DNA of 64,000 nucleotides, taken from contig JAKLMB010000002.1 of assembly GCA_022813625.1 (NCBI GenBank), forward strand, positions 930,001-994,000, read 5' to 3'. The first letter of the stretch is position 1; every line of letters starts with the position of its first letter. Shown piece after piece: positions 1-11,781 of this stretch. The notes beneath the pieces are model-generated. The model was given only the letters and a program-made list of their open reading frames with translations, had not been told where the DNA came from and did not search any database. The translations under genes were made by a program, and so were the position numbers. This DNA is from Aaosphaeria pasadenensis (lineage: Eukaryota > Ascomycota > Dothideomycetes > Pleosporales).

Positions 1-1080
1 ACGATTCCAACGGACGACTACGAATGTGCCATCCAAATGGGAGCATCATGCGGAATTTCAGGGCACCCAAATTCAGGCGTTGTTGGTGGTTTTGTTAAAT
101 TGGAGAAAGATGGACGGGATCTAGGCCACTTTGGACTCACAAATCAGCATGTTCTACCCAAAGAGGTCCTTACCGGGGAAGAAGAATTCACCAACAGCGA
201 TGGTTTCAAGGAGCGGATCACAGATCGACCCAGACTACTACCTGTTGTAAGTCCGTCCGATTTTGATCATAGACTGAAGGTTCAAGAGCTTGAAGGCCGC
301 ATAGAGACCACCAAATATCTCGTTGACAATGAGGATGAAATCAGAGCATGGGGCGAACGAAGACAAGAGATCATTATAGAGAATTGCTATAACTTAATCA
401 AGCTTCGTCGGGCCCTCGGCACCGTGTCATCTTTGATGCGGAACGTCGGTCAGATATATGAGGCCGAGCTTACAACATCCATGAATGAGCAATTCGTGCG
501 ACGATGGAAAGAGTCATTTGTCCCGGGAGAGGTCACTCAATACCCATGGGTGCTAGGCTGGGGTTTGATCCAATTTGATCGTCATATACAACCTTGCACG
601 GATATACCGGAATCGGGAGAGAACTACGAGAATTTGATCTCTGAGTACTGCAGTCTTGAACCCCGAACCAACTACAACGTCGTCCAGTATGGCCGAACGT
701 CAACCTGGAGGCAGGGTGTGGTATCTGCAGCTGTCTCAGTGCTCAACAGCAAGAACCTACGTGGGAAATGCAGTAAGGACAAAACCCCCGGGACCCCAAT
801 TTTGTGCCACAGCATCGTAGTCGAAAAGACTAATGATGCCAAGACTAAGGATCCGTATACGTTTTTAAGTCCATTCGACTCTGGATGTTGGGTGTTTCTC
901 AATGAGCGCGTTAAGAACCCACAAATACTGGGCTCCGGGTTGGGTTGCAACCCTGGTAGTCGCGTCTCGTACATGATGCCCATGGATTGCATTATCCATA
1001 GGATCGAAGACAGCACGGGTGCAAAGGTCATTGAGCCACGGAAAGGGCCTCCAAGTCTCAACGCAAAGTCGATTAATTAA
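1..1080 (+). CDS. Trypsin-like-fold (S1-type) protease-like protein, 5' end outside window
   Basis: The reading frame is open from base 1 through the first visible ATG at 37, so the gene probably begins left of the window; at least 347 residues are seen. Counting from that ATG, GLTNQHVL (His38) resembles the catalytic-His segment of trypsin-like peptidases, and SPFDSGCWVFL (Ser282) resembles the GDSG nucleophile loop. The middle, about residues 80-160, is charged and probably helical, longer than in a simple protease. The catalytic Asp cannot be assigned. No signal peptide is visible, but the true N-terminus is missing. It converges on the permease gene (245 bp between stops). Activity is inferred only; it could be an inactive homologue from a family of large fungal proteins. 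Confidence 0.6.
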   Translation, partial: TIPTDDYECAIQMGASCGISGHPNSGVVGGFVKLEKDGRDLGHFGLTNQHVLPKEVLTGEEEFTNSDGFKERITDRPRLLPVVSPSDFDHRLKVQELEGRIETTKYLVDNEDEIRAWGERRQEIIIENCYNLIKLRRALGTVSSLMRNVGQIYEAELTTSMNEQFVRRWKESFVPGEVTQYPWVLGWGLIQFDRHIQPCTDIPESGENYENLISEYCSLEPRTNYNVVQYGRTSTWRQGVVSAAVSVLNSKNLRGKCSKDKTPGTPILCHSIVVEKTNDAKTKDPYTFLSPFDSGCWVFLNERVKNPQILGSGLGCNPGSRVSYMMPMDCIIHRIEDSTGAKVIEPRKGPPSLNAKSIN

Positions 1081-1325
1081 ACCATTTAGAGAGGAATGCG
1101 AAGATCATCCTAACACGCTAAAAAATTATCGTTGCCTTTGAACTGAAACTTGACATGGATCATTGTGAGATTTATCGTGGGGTAGCTATGGAGGCGATTG
1201 GTACTAGTAGCACAGACAATTTGGCCCAGAGTGGTTGTTTGAATAATGTCAATGAATTGAATCAAAGGACATGCTTTGATATAATCTAGTCGGATGACAA
1301 AAGAGCCATCTCGCGTGCAACCTTT

Positions 1326-3298
1326 CTACCAAATCTTCTCCCATTGACGCCTCCAGAATGGCATCTCTGCCAAGCGCGCCCTCTCAACGTTCTCAATACC
1401 ACCCTCTTCCCAGTGTCTGCACTCTGCATCAATCTCTGCCTTTCCAGTGTACAGGTCCGCGGTCTTGGGGCTAACGAAGCCGCCCTTGCCCTCGCGCCAA
1501 TACTTGATGCGACCAACAAGGAACATGAAGAGGCAGAAAGCGATCGCGAAATAAGAGGTGACGAAGCCACGAACGCTGAAGGGCTTGAAGACATCGAAAC
1601 CAACGAACAGCAAAGCGCAGCATCCAAAAACCAGAGCGACCATAGGAGCCCAGGGTGTCAATGGAGCGGCGTAGATGAGCATGTCGTTGGTCAGGCCTTG
1701 CGCCTTGCGAGCGCGCCACCAGCAAAGGTAGGTGATGAGCATCAACACATATGTCGCGATCAACGCAGTCGTGGTGAGATCGACAAACCAGAGGAAGACC
1801 TCCACGGCAGAGTTACTGGAGACCAGGAAAGTGATGCATGAGATGAGAGAGACGGTAAGGACGGAGTAGATGGGGACACCTGATTTGGTGCACTTCATGA
1901 GGAACTTTGGCGCTTGTCCATCTGTTATTTTGTCAGCTTTGTACTTGTTCCACGATCATTATTCAAGCATACCTCGGGCAAGACCATATAGGGTTCGGCT
2001 GGACGAATAAAGATATGCGTTTCCGCAGGACCATCCAGACAACATAATGAGCGCATTGATGATATGCGGCAACACACCAATGCCCAAGTTCTGGATACCA
2101 ATGACCCACGGACTGGCAGCAGCACCAGACTTTCCTTCCTTGATAGCTCCAAGGAGACCTGGATCAGTCGACGAGCAAATGATGCCAACGGCAAGTACTC
2201 CAATAACGTAGAAGCCGACCAATCGCCAGAAAATGAACTTTGACACGCGAGGGATGGTTCGTCGAGGGTTCTGAATTTCGCCAGCGGCCAATGCAATCAT
2301 GTCGGGGCCGGTAATGGTGAAACCAGCGTAGATGACAACGGACCAGAATCCAAGGAATTTTCCTTCGGCGCCTTCCGCGTGATACGAGTGCATATAATTG
2401 CCGTCTGTCCATGAACGGAAGCCATATCGATCGCCCTTGGGATTGCCGCCAACCATCGTTATGAAAGTAATCAATACGAGCATGACCAGTAGGAAGACCT
2501 TAGTAGATGCCATGATGAACTCGGATTCTCCGAACCATTTGACCGCGACAACGTTGAGGAAGATGCACACTGCCATAGCCATGGCTATCCAGGCCGCTGG
2601 ATTGGTATCCGCATCCCAGTATTGCATAACGGCGGCGACTGCTGAGTATTCCACGCAAACAAGCATCACTCTGCATTCCAGAATCGTTAGCAACGTCAAA
2701 TGCGGCTCGAGGGAGGCATCTTACCCTGCAAAGAAGTACGTCCAACCCATTGTAAAGCCAAAAGCGGGATCAACCCAACGAGACGCGAGCTCGAAAATAG
2801 ACCCGCGGATGGGGAGCCAAGTGCACATTTCACCAACGCAGAGGAAAAGAGGCCAGACGAAAAATAGACCCCAGAAGATATATCCGAGGAGAAGGTTGAG
2901 CGGTCCCGCTCGACTGAGAACACTGCCAATGCCGACCTTGTGAAAGTTAGCCAGTGTAAAGGTAAACCCGAGCGGCGATATGTGGGATTCATTCTCAAAA
3001 TAACATCGCGGAACGTACCCAAAGTCCAACACCAATTGCTCCACCTGAGATCAAAGTTAGTATCTCCCTCTACCGCATGTATCACAAAACTCTTACCAAT
3101 AGCCATCAATTGAACGTGTCTTGGAGTAAGACCACGCTGAGTGCGACCGTACTGTTGGCTCAGAGCGGTGTCGCGATAGACATCTCCCTTCTCATCGACC
3201 TGACCTTGAGAGATATCATTGTTGGTAGGTATTTGTTCGACATCATGCTTCATGTCCTTTGGGACAGCAGACTGGTCTTGCGCCATATTGGAGGTCAA
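1326..3298 (-). CDS. Amino-acid permease (yeast amino-acid transporter family, APC superfamily)
   Basis: Plasma-membrane amino-acid/proton symporter, 577 aa. Exons in reading order: 3298-3097, 3044-3019, 2936-2725, 2670-1973, 1921-1326; joined length 1734 nt keeps frame. Exon 2 is only 26 nt and encodes the glycine-rich GGAIGVGLW turn of TM1, a family hallmark. Other family signatures are CVGEMCTWLPIRGSIFELA, NPAAWIA, GGNPKGDRYGFR, and NPRRTIPRVSK between TMs. The hydrophilic N-terminus (about 65 aa) and C-terminus (about 60 aa) are cytosolic and typical of permeases controlled by ubiquitination. Substrate cannot be told from sequence; closest in style to general or acidic amino-acid permeases. 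A 13-bp inverted repeat lies about 1.1 kb upstream. Confidence 0.92.
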
Positions 3299-5057
3299 GG
3301 TCTCGTACTGGCAAACGAATTTCGAATTCGAAAGACACGATGCCAGGAGTGAACAGAACGAAGAGGCGATGGCAAGGTATTTATGATAGCCTTATCATTT
3401 AGGTCTTGGATCAGCAAAAACCGGACGGTCGGAAGGTTTCTCTGTTGGTTTGGTATCGGAACACATCCTCGTCACGACAGGGGGGCCATGAAGGCGGGGA
3501 AACCCGTTCTCCACAGATTCACCAAAGCCAAGTGACCGAAGAAAGATAACATGGACTAAAACGATAGCCTAAGTTGATCATATCGGAGCAAGAAGACATA
3601 GACGGTCCATTTGGAGAAGGTTTGCAGAAGGCATGACTCGGCAGTGATTGGCCCCGTGGGGAGTACCTGAACGTGGCTCGGAAAATTGACCAAGAACGTT
3701 CGAAGGCCTTCCAGAAAAACTGGACCTGCTTGATGGACTTAGATAGGACTAGACAGACTGAAGTTTAGTCTAGCAAAATTCATGGCTGGAAATTAAGAAC
3801 AGCTTGAAACCAGTAGAAGTGTAGTGGCAAAATAGTTTTGACGCGCTGCATGATCGCCCCAACATCGGGCCGGACCTTTCTTTGTCGAGAGCAGCGAATA
3901 GGCGTCCAGCCAAAGATTAGACTAGTTTCCCTTCACGCTGTAGACGCCATATCTGAGCCTCAAGTTTGAACTAGCAGGCGTGCACGCGGGGTCAGTTAAT
4001 CCAATTCACCTTGGCGACGGCTCAGATACACCAATTCGCGACTTATCTCGAGCATGAGCCACGCTGTGTGGAGGACTTAGAGTCGCCAGAGTCGCCAGAG
4101 CCTTCGGATCCTGCCCTGGACATAAACTAAGAACCAGGCATATCAACTAATAATTGTTGACGCGCATTCCACAACTTGAATTAGCGCAAAAATAGACCGA
4201 TGTTTTTGCAAGCGAAAGGATTTTATAGCATAACACAATTGCTATAGTCGAGATCCGGTTCGCTTGTTCTGCTTCACAATTCGTACTCCTTGACACTTTT
4301 ACGTAAAGACAACACTTGAGTCGAGTAGTCCTGTGATGTTCCCCTTCATTGAGAGCGTGTGAACGATTCCATCAATCCTGGGGTAATACGATCACCCCAA
4401 CGTGGACTTTCTTCCCAAGTTTCTCGTATTCGTATTACCCCAGCCTAGGTGCCGTGCGGCTCGCCTCAGGTGCTTCGTACCTGATCATGACGTGAGGGGG
4501 AGAATGGCGCGGACTCTGGCCTAGATTATACGACATCCGCTCATGCGCGGGATTTGACTTGCGCAAGGCATGTTGTTAATGGTTATCGCAACTTGTGTGG
4601 GTACTGCGCGAGCTTCATGGAGTGGATGCAGGACATACATAACTAGCGTGGAGAATCATGTATGTTGTATTGTTAAATTGTATGATTTTACTCTGTTGTA
4701 AGTCCATTAATTCAGCAGGATGAAACTGCTATCTTCTTCAAGCAAATCGTTCGATGGAGATGTGCCACTTTTGATAGAAGTGGAATGACAATCCCACGCG
4801 CTGGATAAGATTGTGAGCAATTGCTAGTTCATAAAGCTCGCCGGTATCGCTCATGATACGCCCTGGCTCGGCATTCTAGTCGCAACATGCGACCTTACCG
4901 ACCCCGTACGGTCGGCTTTGGGCAGCTCGTCGTCCTAACCCTTGTTTACACTTATCGAACATAGATACCATCATCCATCAATTCGCCCAGGACTGCTGTG
5001 AAATGGGCTGTTCGTATTTCAAAAACTGCAGTTTTCGATCTGACATCACTCCATCCC
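3299..5057. other. Gene-free stretch, permease promoter side
   Basis: No convincing coding sequence on either strand. It holds a perfect 13-bp inverted repeat (4378-4390 and 4431-4443) and a 10-bp tandem duplication of agtcgccag near 4081-4101. The 3' end of the next gene closes it. Confidence 0.6.
4378..4443. repeat. 13-bp perfect inverted repeat with 40-bp spacer
   Basis: CTGGGGTAATACG at 4378-4390 is the exact reverse complement of CGTATTACCCCAG at 4431-4443. The match stops abruptly on both sides. It may be a paired regulator site for the permease (start 3298, minus) or the end remnant of a small element; no duplicated target is obvious. Confidence 0.7.
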
Positions 5058-6410
5058 TCATTCCCGTTTCGCCTCTTGAAAATTCCCCACGCAGAATCCC
5101 GTGAGATTATACAACAAATACCGGTCATCCAACAACGTATCATTCTCTCCAATTCCCGTAGTATCCCCCGCCGTCAGACCCGTAAAGTTCTTTGGAGATC
5201 CCGCTCCTGGCAACGGATACGCAGGTACTTTTCGACCCTCCTGTACAACAGGAGAGGCAATGTAGTAATTGGACAAGCTCGAAAAAGTAGCCCAGTTGGA
5301 GAATTCATTGCATTTCAATGGAACCGCCATCTTGACGCTGGCGTATTGGCCGTTGGGAAGTTTGCCTGTTTCGATGCTTGCGATTACGATTAAGACGACC
5401 ATGAGGCCGAAGAGTACGGCGGTGTAGATTTTGTACCATAGGCTTGAGATACATGGGATGAGTGTTGAAGTAGTTCTACCGCGGATGAAGTAAATGGCGT
5501 ACAGTACGACTGATATGAGGAGGAAGAAGAGGTAGAATATGCCGACGAGGAATGAGGTCACCGAGAAGGATATATTTTCTGACATACTCATCGGAGTTAG
5601 AAATACGACGACAAGCGCGGTGAATGCAGCGACAAGCAGGACGAAAAAAAGCCGGAAGACAATGCTGGGGATCGAGCGATTAGGGGATTTGAATTCCGAA
5701 GGACGGGAGGGCGTCGATAAGAAGGGGTCGAGGGCTTCATATGAGCTCGTAATCGGAGTCTCGATACCAAATGTCTTTGAGGAAGACAGACTCCGGAGTG
5801 GATATCGTTTGGTACTCTGCTCTGCTAAGCCGTACTCGAAATCGTCGGTGAGCCATAGGCCTGCCCAGAGTCGTAGTAGACCCAGAACGGCCAGGGGATA
5901 GAATATCATATCCACACCCATCAGTCCAATCCAGTTGACCCTCAATCCCAACAGAGATCCTATGAGCGTATACAGTGCCGCCAAGCCTTGTAGCGTTGTG
6001 ATGAGGGTCCTCAGCGATGTGAGAGAGAAAATGCGCACATAAGAGTGATCCGGGTGGCGTAGACAGTGTGGAGCGGCTGTAGCGATCATTTCTTCACCCC
6101 CATCCCATCCTCTTTCTGTCCAGAAGATAGCATTGCTAGCTGCAAGGTCGATATGTGTCCAGTGTGTAGCACGAATGCGTCGGTCGGCAATAGCTGCGTA
6201 TCGCCAAACAATCGACGTTGGATTGTAGTGGCATAAGTTGTCGTGCCATTGAGGGAGAGTGTGGGATAGAATTGACGGCGGAGGCGCTCCAGAAACAATG
6301 TGTACAATCAATGGCGCAAGACAAAGAGTGAGAATCGCGATCCATTCACCAAAGTCTATACATTGAGAGTTGAAACCAAGAGGTCTGATGTTATAACTGA
6401 GTGAAGACAT
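5058..6410 (-). CDS. Fungal multi-pass membrane protein of unknown function
   Basis: Single exon, 450 aa, starting at the ATG at 6410. About six hydrophobic helices are visible at residues 23-42, 130-150, 158-183, 250-272, 285-310 and 325-347. A serine-rich soluble loop separates helices 3 and 4. The C-terminal 100 residues are polar and contain NFTG and NLTG sequons, suggesting a lumenal or extracellular tail. No transporter or receptor motif is recognised. An uninterrupted frame of this length with clustered hydrophobic segments makes it very likely a real protein, probably fungus-specific. Confidence 0.7.
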   Translation of the reverse strand: MSSLSYNIRPLGFNSQCIDFGEWIAILTLCLAPLIVHIVSGAPPPSILSHTLPQWHDNLCHYNPTSIVWRYAAIADRRIRATHWTHIDLAASNAIFWTERGWDGGEEMIATAAPHCLRHPDHSYVRIFSLTSLRTLITTLQGLAALYTLIGSLLGLRVNWIGLMGVDMIFYPLAVLGLLRLWAGLWLTDDFEYGLAEQSTKRYPLRSLSSSKTFGIETPITSSYEALDPFLSTPSRPSEFKSPNRSIPSIVFRLFFVLLVAAFTALVVVFLTPMSMSENISFSVTSFLVGIFYLFFLLISVVLYAIYFIRGRTTSTLIPCISSLWYKIYTAVLFGLMVVLIVIASIETGKLPNGQYASVKMAVPLKCNEFSNWATFSSLSNYYIASPVVQEGRKVPAYPLPGAGSPKNFTGLTAGDTTGIGENDTLLDDRYLLYNLTGFCVGNFQEAKRE

Positions 6411-7241
6411 TCCCGGATTACAGTCTACAGTCGCCTGTACCTAAGTTCGTGATCCGTCGCAGCTTCCACCAGGCGAAATGCTGTATTAATAAAGTGCAGC
6501 ACAGTATTTTTCGTGATTCAAAAATAGGAGGGGAATGTTTGGGGGCCCTTTTACTAGCCGCCTTGCAGCCAATTGTGAGAGGATGCCTGATCTGCGTCCT
6601 TGCTAGTGTCTGACAACTCAGCCGCATCGCGGCCTCACTAGAAGCTTAACCTCTCCACCATGTGGCTGTCTACGCCTTGCAGATTTCCAGCGTTTTGCGA
6701 ATAAATAGGATACAATTAAAGTGAAACGTTCATGTTATAATCAATTTCAACTCTTTTGCTTTCTCGCAAGATATGATCTACTGAAAACCTCAATTTATGT
6801 TGATGATGAAGAGGAGCTGGACAACCCTGCATTGATATGTGGGCCTTCATTTCTAAATCTTCGAATAACTTCCTGTCTCGGATAGTCGCAACACAGCTTC
6901 ATGGATCAACATCTACTATACCTATAACTACCCAGAATTTATCTTTTCAGCAGAGCTGAGATCGTCAGCATCTAGATCTCTAGCGGTGTGGGAATATTCT
7001 TTCATCGCGAGTAGAACGGTCTGAATCCTTCGGAACGTACGTGCTTCATAGTCTTTGTAGTTCGTGCGCGGTCACAGCCACAACGTCTCCGTCGTTATAT
7101 CGAGGAAATCAACCTAGCCACAACACTAATATCCGCACTATGCGCATTGTTAAGGTGCACCTATGATGTTTCCAAAAAAGCCCATGCCTCGTGCATGGGA
7201 TTTTCATAATATGATTATTCACATATATTGCAACCTATAAT
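6411..7241. other. Intergenic, promoter of the membrane protein and 3' side of VPS33
   Basis: No gene seen. A short perfect hairpin (CCCATGC-CTCGT-GCATGGG, 7181-7199) lies about 45 bases past the VPS33 stop, flanked by A and T runs, and may sit in its 3' UTR. Confidence 0.55.
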
Positions 7242-9575
7242 CTAATACTGAAATCTTTTCTTTTCGACAGCAGAACCAACAAGATCTTCACCCCGGATTA
7301 CACCCGTCGTCGCGATAATAATTCTGCTTCCCCGGCCTTCACCCCCGCTCTGCTTCAGCTTAAGAGCTAGGTATCTCAATGCTGCTATCTCAGCTCTCGT
7401 CACGCCGCCAAGGAAGAACACTACAATCGTCTTTGCAGCATCGCCGTGGTTACCGTTGAGCATGCTCCTGGCTTTGACCGCCTTTTCTTCGCCGGTCTGC
7501 GTTTCGTCGAATGTGGCCCCGCGGATATACTTCGTCGCATCGTCGAAGATGCGTAGGCCTTGTGCGAGAGGATTCGCTGATGCGGATGCGCTGGGGTGGG
7601 ATGGCGGCTTGATGAGGTTTGCGAGGGTTTGCTTTTGGATGATGGATTGGACGAGACGGACACTCAGGGGGGCGTAGCCCGAGAAGACGTAGGATACATC
7701 GTTTGGATCTGCTTCATTGACGTCGTCGTCCCATAATCGTAAACTCTTTCGTAGAGGCGTGTAGTTTGTTACGGAGCCTGGTCTCGCTGCCGGTAATCCG
7801 AGGCTTGCTCCGCCTCTTGGGGAGAGTAGACCCATCTGCTCGAGAGAAGATAGTGTGAGGAGGTGTTGAGGGCCGTAGGCCTGAGTGATGGCGCGTTTGA
7901 AGAATTCTAGGTCTTTGGGCCGCATGCCTGCGTTTGTGGTGCTTTCCAGACAGATGAGGCGGAGTATTGTTGGGAGAGGTACGTCTCGAGCGATCAATTC
8001 TGATATCAGGTCATGCTGAGTCGAAGGATCTGCGCCAGACATGATGTTCTGTTGGACCTCGAGCGATCGTGTGAACATGTCTGTGCGGGTGAACTTGATG
8101 ATCTCTTCGGCGAGAGACGTATGCAATTTAAGACTTGTCTGTTCAGCTTGATATCCGGGAAGTTTAGCGACAAATTCTCGAAGCTCCGCGGTTGTTTTGG
8201 CCGCTAGTTGATTGCGCTCGGTACTGCTTTGTAACCGCCGGGCTACTTGATTGAGGAGGTTTCCAACAATGGCAAAATTGGCGTCTGCAAGCTCCGAGTA
8301 GAGAGAATCGTGTGGGTCGACGTTCACCTTTCTCTTCATGCTTGTTGAAGCAGAGCCTGTCTGGCCTTGCTGGGGCGCAGCACCGCCGACTACAGATGAA
8401 TCCACCTCGATCTGGTTTGCAGATATATTGAAAACCTCATCTATCAAGCCTTCGTAAGTCAGCTGCGTGAGTAGGACAGTCGGAAAATCGACCTCGCGAT
8501 CAACGATGATGAGACTATCGATTGTGGAGCTTGGCGTCAAGCCCAAAAATGAGGCATGTGCATTGCCATTGCTTTCGCCAGCTGCTGTAACTTCGGTTCG
8601 CATTCGAATAAGCAAGTCTGCCAACCGTTTTGCATTATCGCCCTTGCCGATGATGCGAGGGAAAAGACCATATTTCTGCTGCTGCTGCATTAGAGCCTTT
8701 GCAGCAAGGTATATGGACGTCGGATCCTTTCGCTGAACATAGTGTTAGATAATGGTAGAAGCCTGATTTTCGTCCAAACGTACCAGATAGAGATCCGACA
8801 CAGAGTCATCCAGTTCTAACGACATTACATCATTGGCCAATGGTACGAAGAACAGCGGCCATTCGCTAACGCTAGCTTCTCCCAGCACGCCTGCTTCTTC
8901 AAGCAGCTGATCAGAGACAACAGTCCGTCGCGGCACCCAAAAGATGGAAAATTCGTGCTCTATTTGGCTGTCCCGGCGTATTCTTTTGATTTGATCTATG
9001 TTGATGTTAGCATATAGTAATAGAGCCTCCCTCTGTAGCGAGATAAAAGGTGACTTCAGCACATGCTGGAGTTTTTTTTTTTAATTTCAAAATTTGATTT
9101 AGGGAATAAGACTGACTACACAGAGTGGGTGCTATCTGTGTAGCCTACTTTTGACATCCCAAGAAAACATGCATTATGGCGAGGAGAGCCATGTTGATGC
9201 ACGTGCCTGTTATACTAGTTACAGGCATATGCGTGGAATAGACTTACCGGCGACTGCAACGACAGTACTTGCTTTCTCTCCCCTGACAAGGAACACCACG
9301 TTCCGTTGCGAGCTATCGACATTGTCATTCTCTAGAAAGAATGGCTTATCAACGCCATACTCTTGCAGCGTAGAAAATTTGACAAGTAGATTCAAAGGTC
9401 CTGCAAGAGCTTTCTCGAGCACCAAGTTCTTCTTGCCTCGGACCTAAAATGGAAATATCAGTACAAGTAATGAACTGTCGGGGGTGATTTACCTTACACC
9501 TTCGAGGAGGAGCAATAGGTCGCGCCGGGCTTTTTCCGTGATTTCCGTGGAATTAAAGGGAGTTACGGGGGCCAT
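7242..9575 (-). CDS. VPS33: Vacuolar sorting protein Vps33 (Sec1/Munc18 family)
   Basis: SM-family subunit of the HOPS and CORVET tethers; chaperones SNARE assembly at the vacuole and endosome. Exons: 9575-9498, 9443-9248, 8995-8784, 8732-7242; 1977 nt, 658 aa, close to yeast Vps33 (691 aa). Recognisable segments are the N-terminal LVLEKALAGPLNLLVKF, KYGLFPRIIGKG, SLIIVDREVDFPTVLLTQLTYEG in the middle, and the C-terminal FFLGGVTRAEIAALRYLA. Introns are 51-252 nt. The first exon is 26 codons (MAPVTPFN...). It lies head-to-tail upstream of VTA1, another endosomal gene, with 403 bp between. Confidence 0.95.
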
Positions 9576-9978
9576 GATGGGTGTCTGTTCAAGGTATCGG
9601 ATTTCTAGAGGTTGGACGCAAATGCATGGTGCAACAACGCTGCAGCCTGCTCGATGAGGATGTTTGTCGGTGGTTGTTGATGTCTGCGGTGTGGACAGGC
9701 TCCAATGATGTGGGGCGAGCTAGCTGCCAATCTAGGATTACATAATACATCCTTGGCAATATCGGTAGTAATTTTTGACGTACGAGTATGGATGAATTTC
9801 AAGTTTTTGATGCAGCAATCTTTGCTGGAATATCATTAAGGTTTAAAGTAGCTTCTATACAATCCAATATGGGTATAAACCAGGGCTTGAATACAATTAC
9901 ATACTTTGACGTGGTGAGAAATTGAAAAGGAATCGCAAACATCATATCATATGCAATCTAACCATGGCACGCGATTCA
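9576..9978. other. Intergenic between VPS33 start and VTA1 stop
   Basis: About 400 bp; holds the VPS33 promoter and VTA1 3' UTR. Nothing else seen. Confidence 0.5.
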
Positions 9979-11421
9979 TCAGTTCGCTCCCAATGCTTTC
10001 AGAGCTGTACGTAGTTCTTTCACTGCGGTATTCACATCCTCAAAGTTGAGCGCCGAAATAGCCCATTTAGCATGTTTTTGGGCTTCTGCCACTGATTCTT
10101 CGTCTGTGCGGAGAGGACCCTGATGACTGGCCTGTGTCGTAGCTGGAATAGCTTGAGCGTATTGCTGCTGATATTGTTGTATTTGTGGAGGTCGTGCTTG
10201 TTGCTGATAAGGGTTCTGGGGCGAAAGTTGAGATGTTGAAGTGAAGTTAGGCGGAGGTTGAAATGACGGTTGCTGCGGTGGTTGCGGTACAGGGGGCGAA
10301 GATGGGTCTGCGTTGTAGAACTGTTGAGGATCTGCCAATGGCGGCGCCGACGGAGGTTGAGGCGGTTGAGGAAGAGAGTTATCGAATGGTCTGGTCATGG
10401 GCTGGTCCTCGTTCAAGGAAGGAGCGGTAGGGAGAGATGGCGCAGCAGCATCTGCCGTAAATGTAGGGACATCCACACGCGGGAAGTATCCTCCACCTGC
10501 AGAGGCGACTGAGCCCTGACGAGAACGAATGGATTGCGAGATTGGGGAAACATCATCGTGAGAAGAAAATCGAGGCTGCTGGTTGGGTTGTGAGTATCCT
10601 GTGGGTGCGGACGGAAGAGTGGGTGGTGAGGTTGCGCCTTGTGCGGGCAAAGCTGGAGAAGGCTGAGCTGATGTGTTGGGTGCGGATTCAACATAAGGTT
10701 GATATGATGGCTGAGTCGGAAGATGAGAAATTCCATCACTAATACGCTGTACTTCGGGGTCATTAGGATCCAGCGGGGCTGGTGACACTGCTGGTGTTTC
10801 TTGCTTCGGATTGGATTCATTTGGATCGGTTCCAGCCTTGATAGCTTTTAAAATGCGCGCGGCGTGGTATTTGGCGTACTTCAACTTCGCTTGGACCTCC
10901 GGTTCCAATGGGTTTTTCCAAATTGTCAATGTCTCGAAGAAGGTGGACGCGGCGAGAAATGTGTCTGCAGTCGCTCTGAGTACATAGGTTAGCAGATTCT
11001 CATCGGCGGCAGTTCATTTAGACGAGTATACGAACTTTGTGACCTTATTCTCCCTTATCTCTTTGTCACCCTTGGCAAACACCTGCAGCGCGAACTGTTC
11101 GCAGTAGGCATATGCAGCAACCTCATCCAACAGCGCATCTTCCGTGGGGTATTCGGCCTTCATAGTCTCGAGCTTATCCATCAGGTCCACGGTATACTTG
11201 GTGGCCTCCTCATCGCCGACGTGCAGGTTTTTTCCTATTATCTTTTGGGTCATGTAGAACCTCACTGTAGACTGATTAGAGCTGTCGCATCATGGGATGA
11301 CGTCGGAGGCAGACATACGCCAGTATGAAATGATGGGCTTGTGTTTCTCCAGTTGCGCAGCGCGGGCAGCGAACTGGGAGATTTGTGCTTCCTTGAGCTT
11401 CGCAGGAATGGATGCGGCCAT
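9979..11421 (-). CDS. VTA1: Vta1/LIP5 family ESCRT protein, Vps4 cofactor
   Basis: Stimulates the Vps4 AAA-ATPase that disassembles ESCRT-III on multivesicular endosomes. Exons: 11421-11319, 11264-11036, 10975-9979; 1329 nt, 442 aa. The N-terminal half (about residues 1-140) is the helical MIT-like region, with EAYAYCEQFALQVF-type helices and TADTFLAASTFFETLTIW. A long proline/glutamine/serine-rich linker follows (about residues 160-380). The C-terminal dimerisation helices end in FEDVNTAVKELRTALKALG. Intron 2 uses a GTTCGT donor at 11035; this gives the 60-nt intron that restores the frame, whereas the neighbouring GTATAC donor does not. Diverges from the PDI gene. Confidence 0.93.
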
Positions 11422-11781
11422 GGCGATTGCGTGTTAAAGAGGATTGAGGTTAAGGTATGTGTGTATATACACAATACAACTGCCTGGTGGGATATGCGAT
11501 GCGGTTGTAACCGTTGTCTGGAGATCTTGGCGCGCCAGGAATCCCTGTCACTTTTGACTGCACCCCGCCATTGCCATTTGAGGCGCGTGAGGCCCATGCG
11601 CGCCCATGGAGCTCTTACCGGTACAGCTTCACGTAAAGGACAACCTGTCATCATTTTCTTGTAGTTAATCTACAACCATGATGTGAACACCCGATCCTCT
11701 ACTTAAGCAATCTCTCGCACACCACTGCCTGGATCCTTTGTACTTCTTCACCATAACTCTTTCGCCGGCTAATCCTACGAC
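11422..11781. promoter_or_regulatory. Divergent promoter VTA1 / PDI
   Basis: 360 bp between two divergent start codons, so it must contain both promoters. No specific element is assigned. Confidence 0.5.

Noticed and set aside
4081..4101. Two tandem copies of a 10-bp unit
   Set aside because: Too short and too few copies to call a satellite or regulatory array.
7181..7199. Hairpin followed by T run resembling a bacterial terminator
   Set aside because: Rho-independent termination does not apply to a fungal RNA polymerase II gene; kept only as a note on the VPS33 3' region.
11014..11035. GTATAC donor for VTA1 intron 2
   Set aside because: Gives a 56-nt intron that breaks the frame; the GTTCGT donor four bases earlier restores it and yields the conserved TADTF segment.
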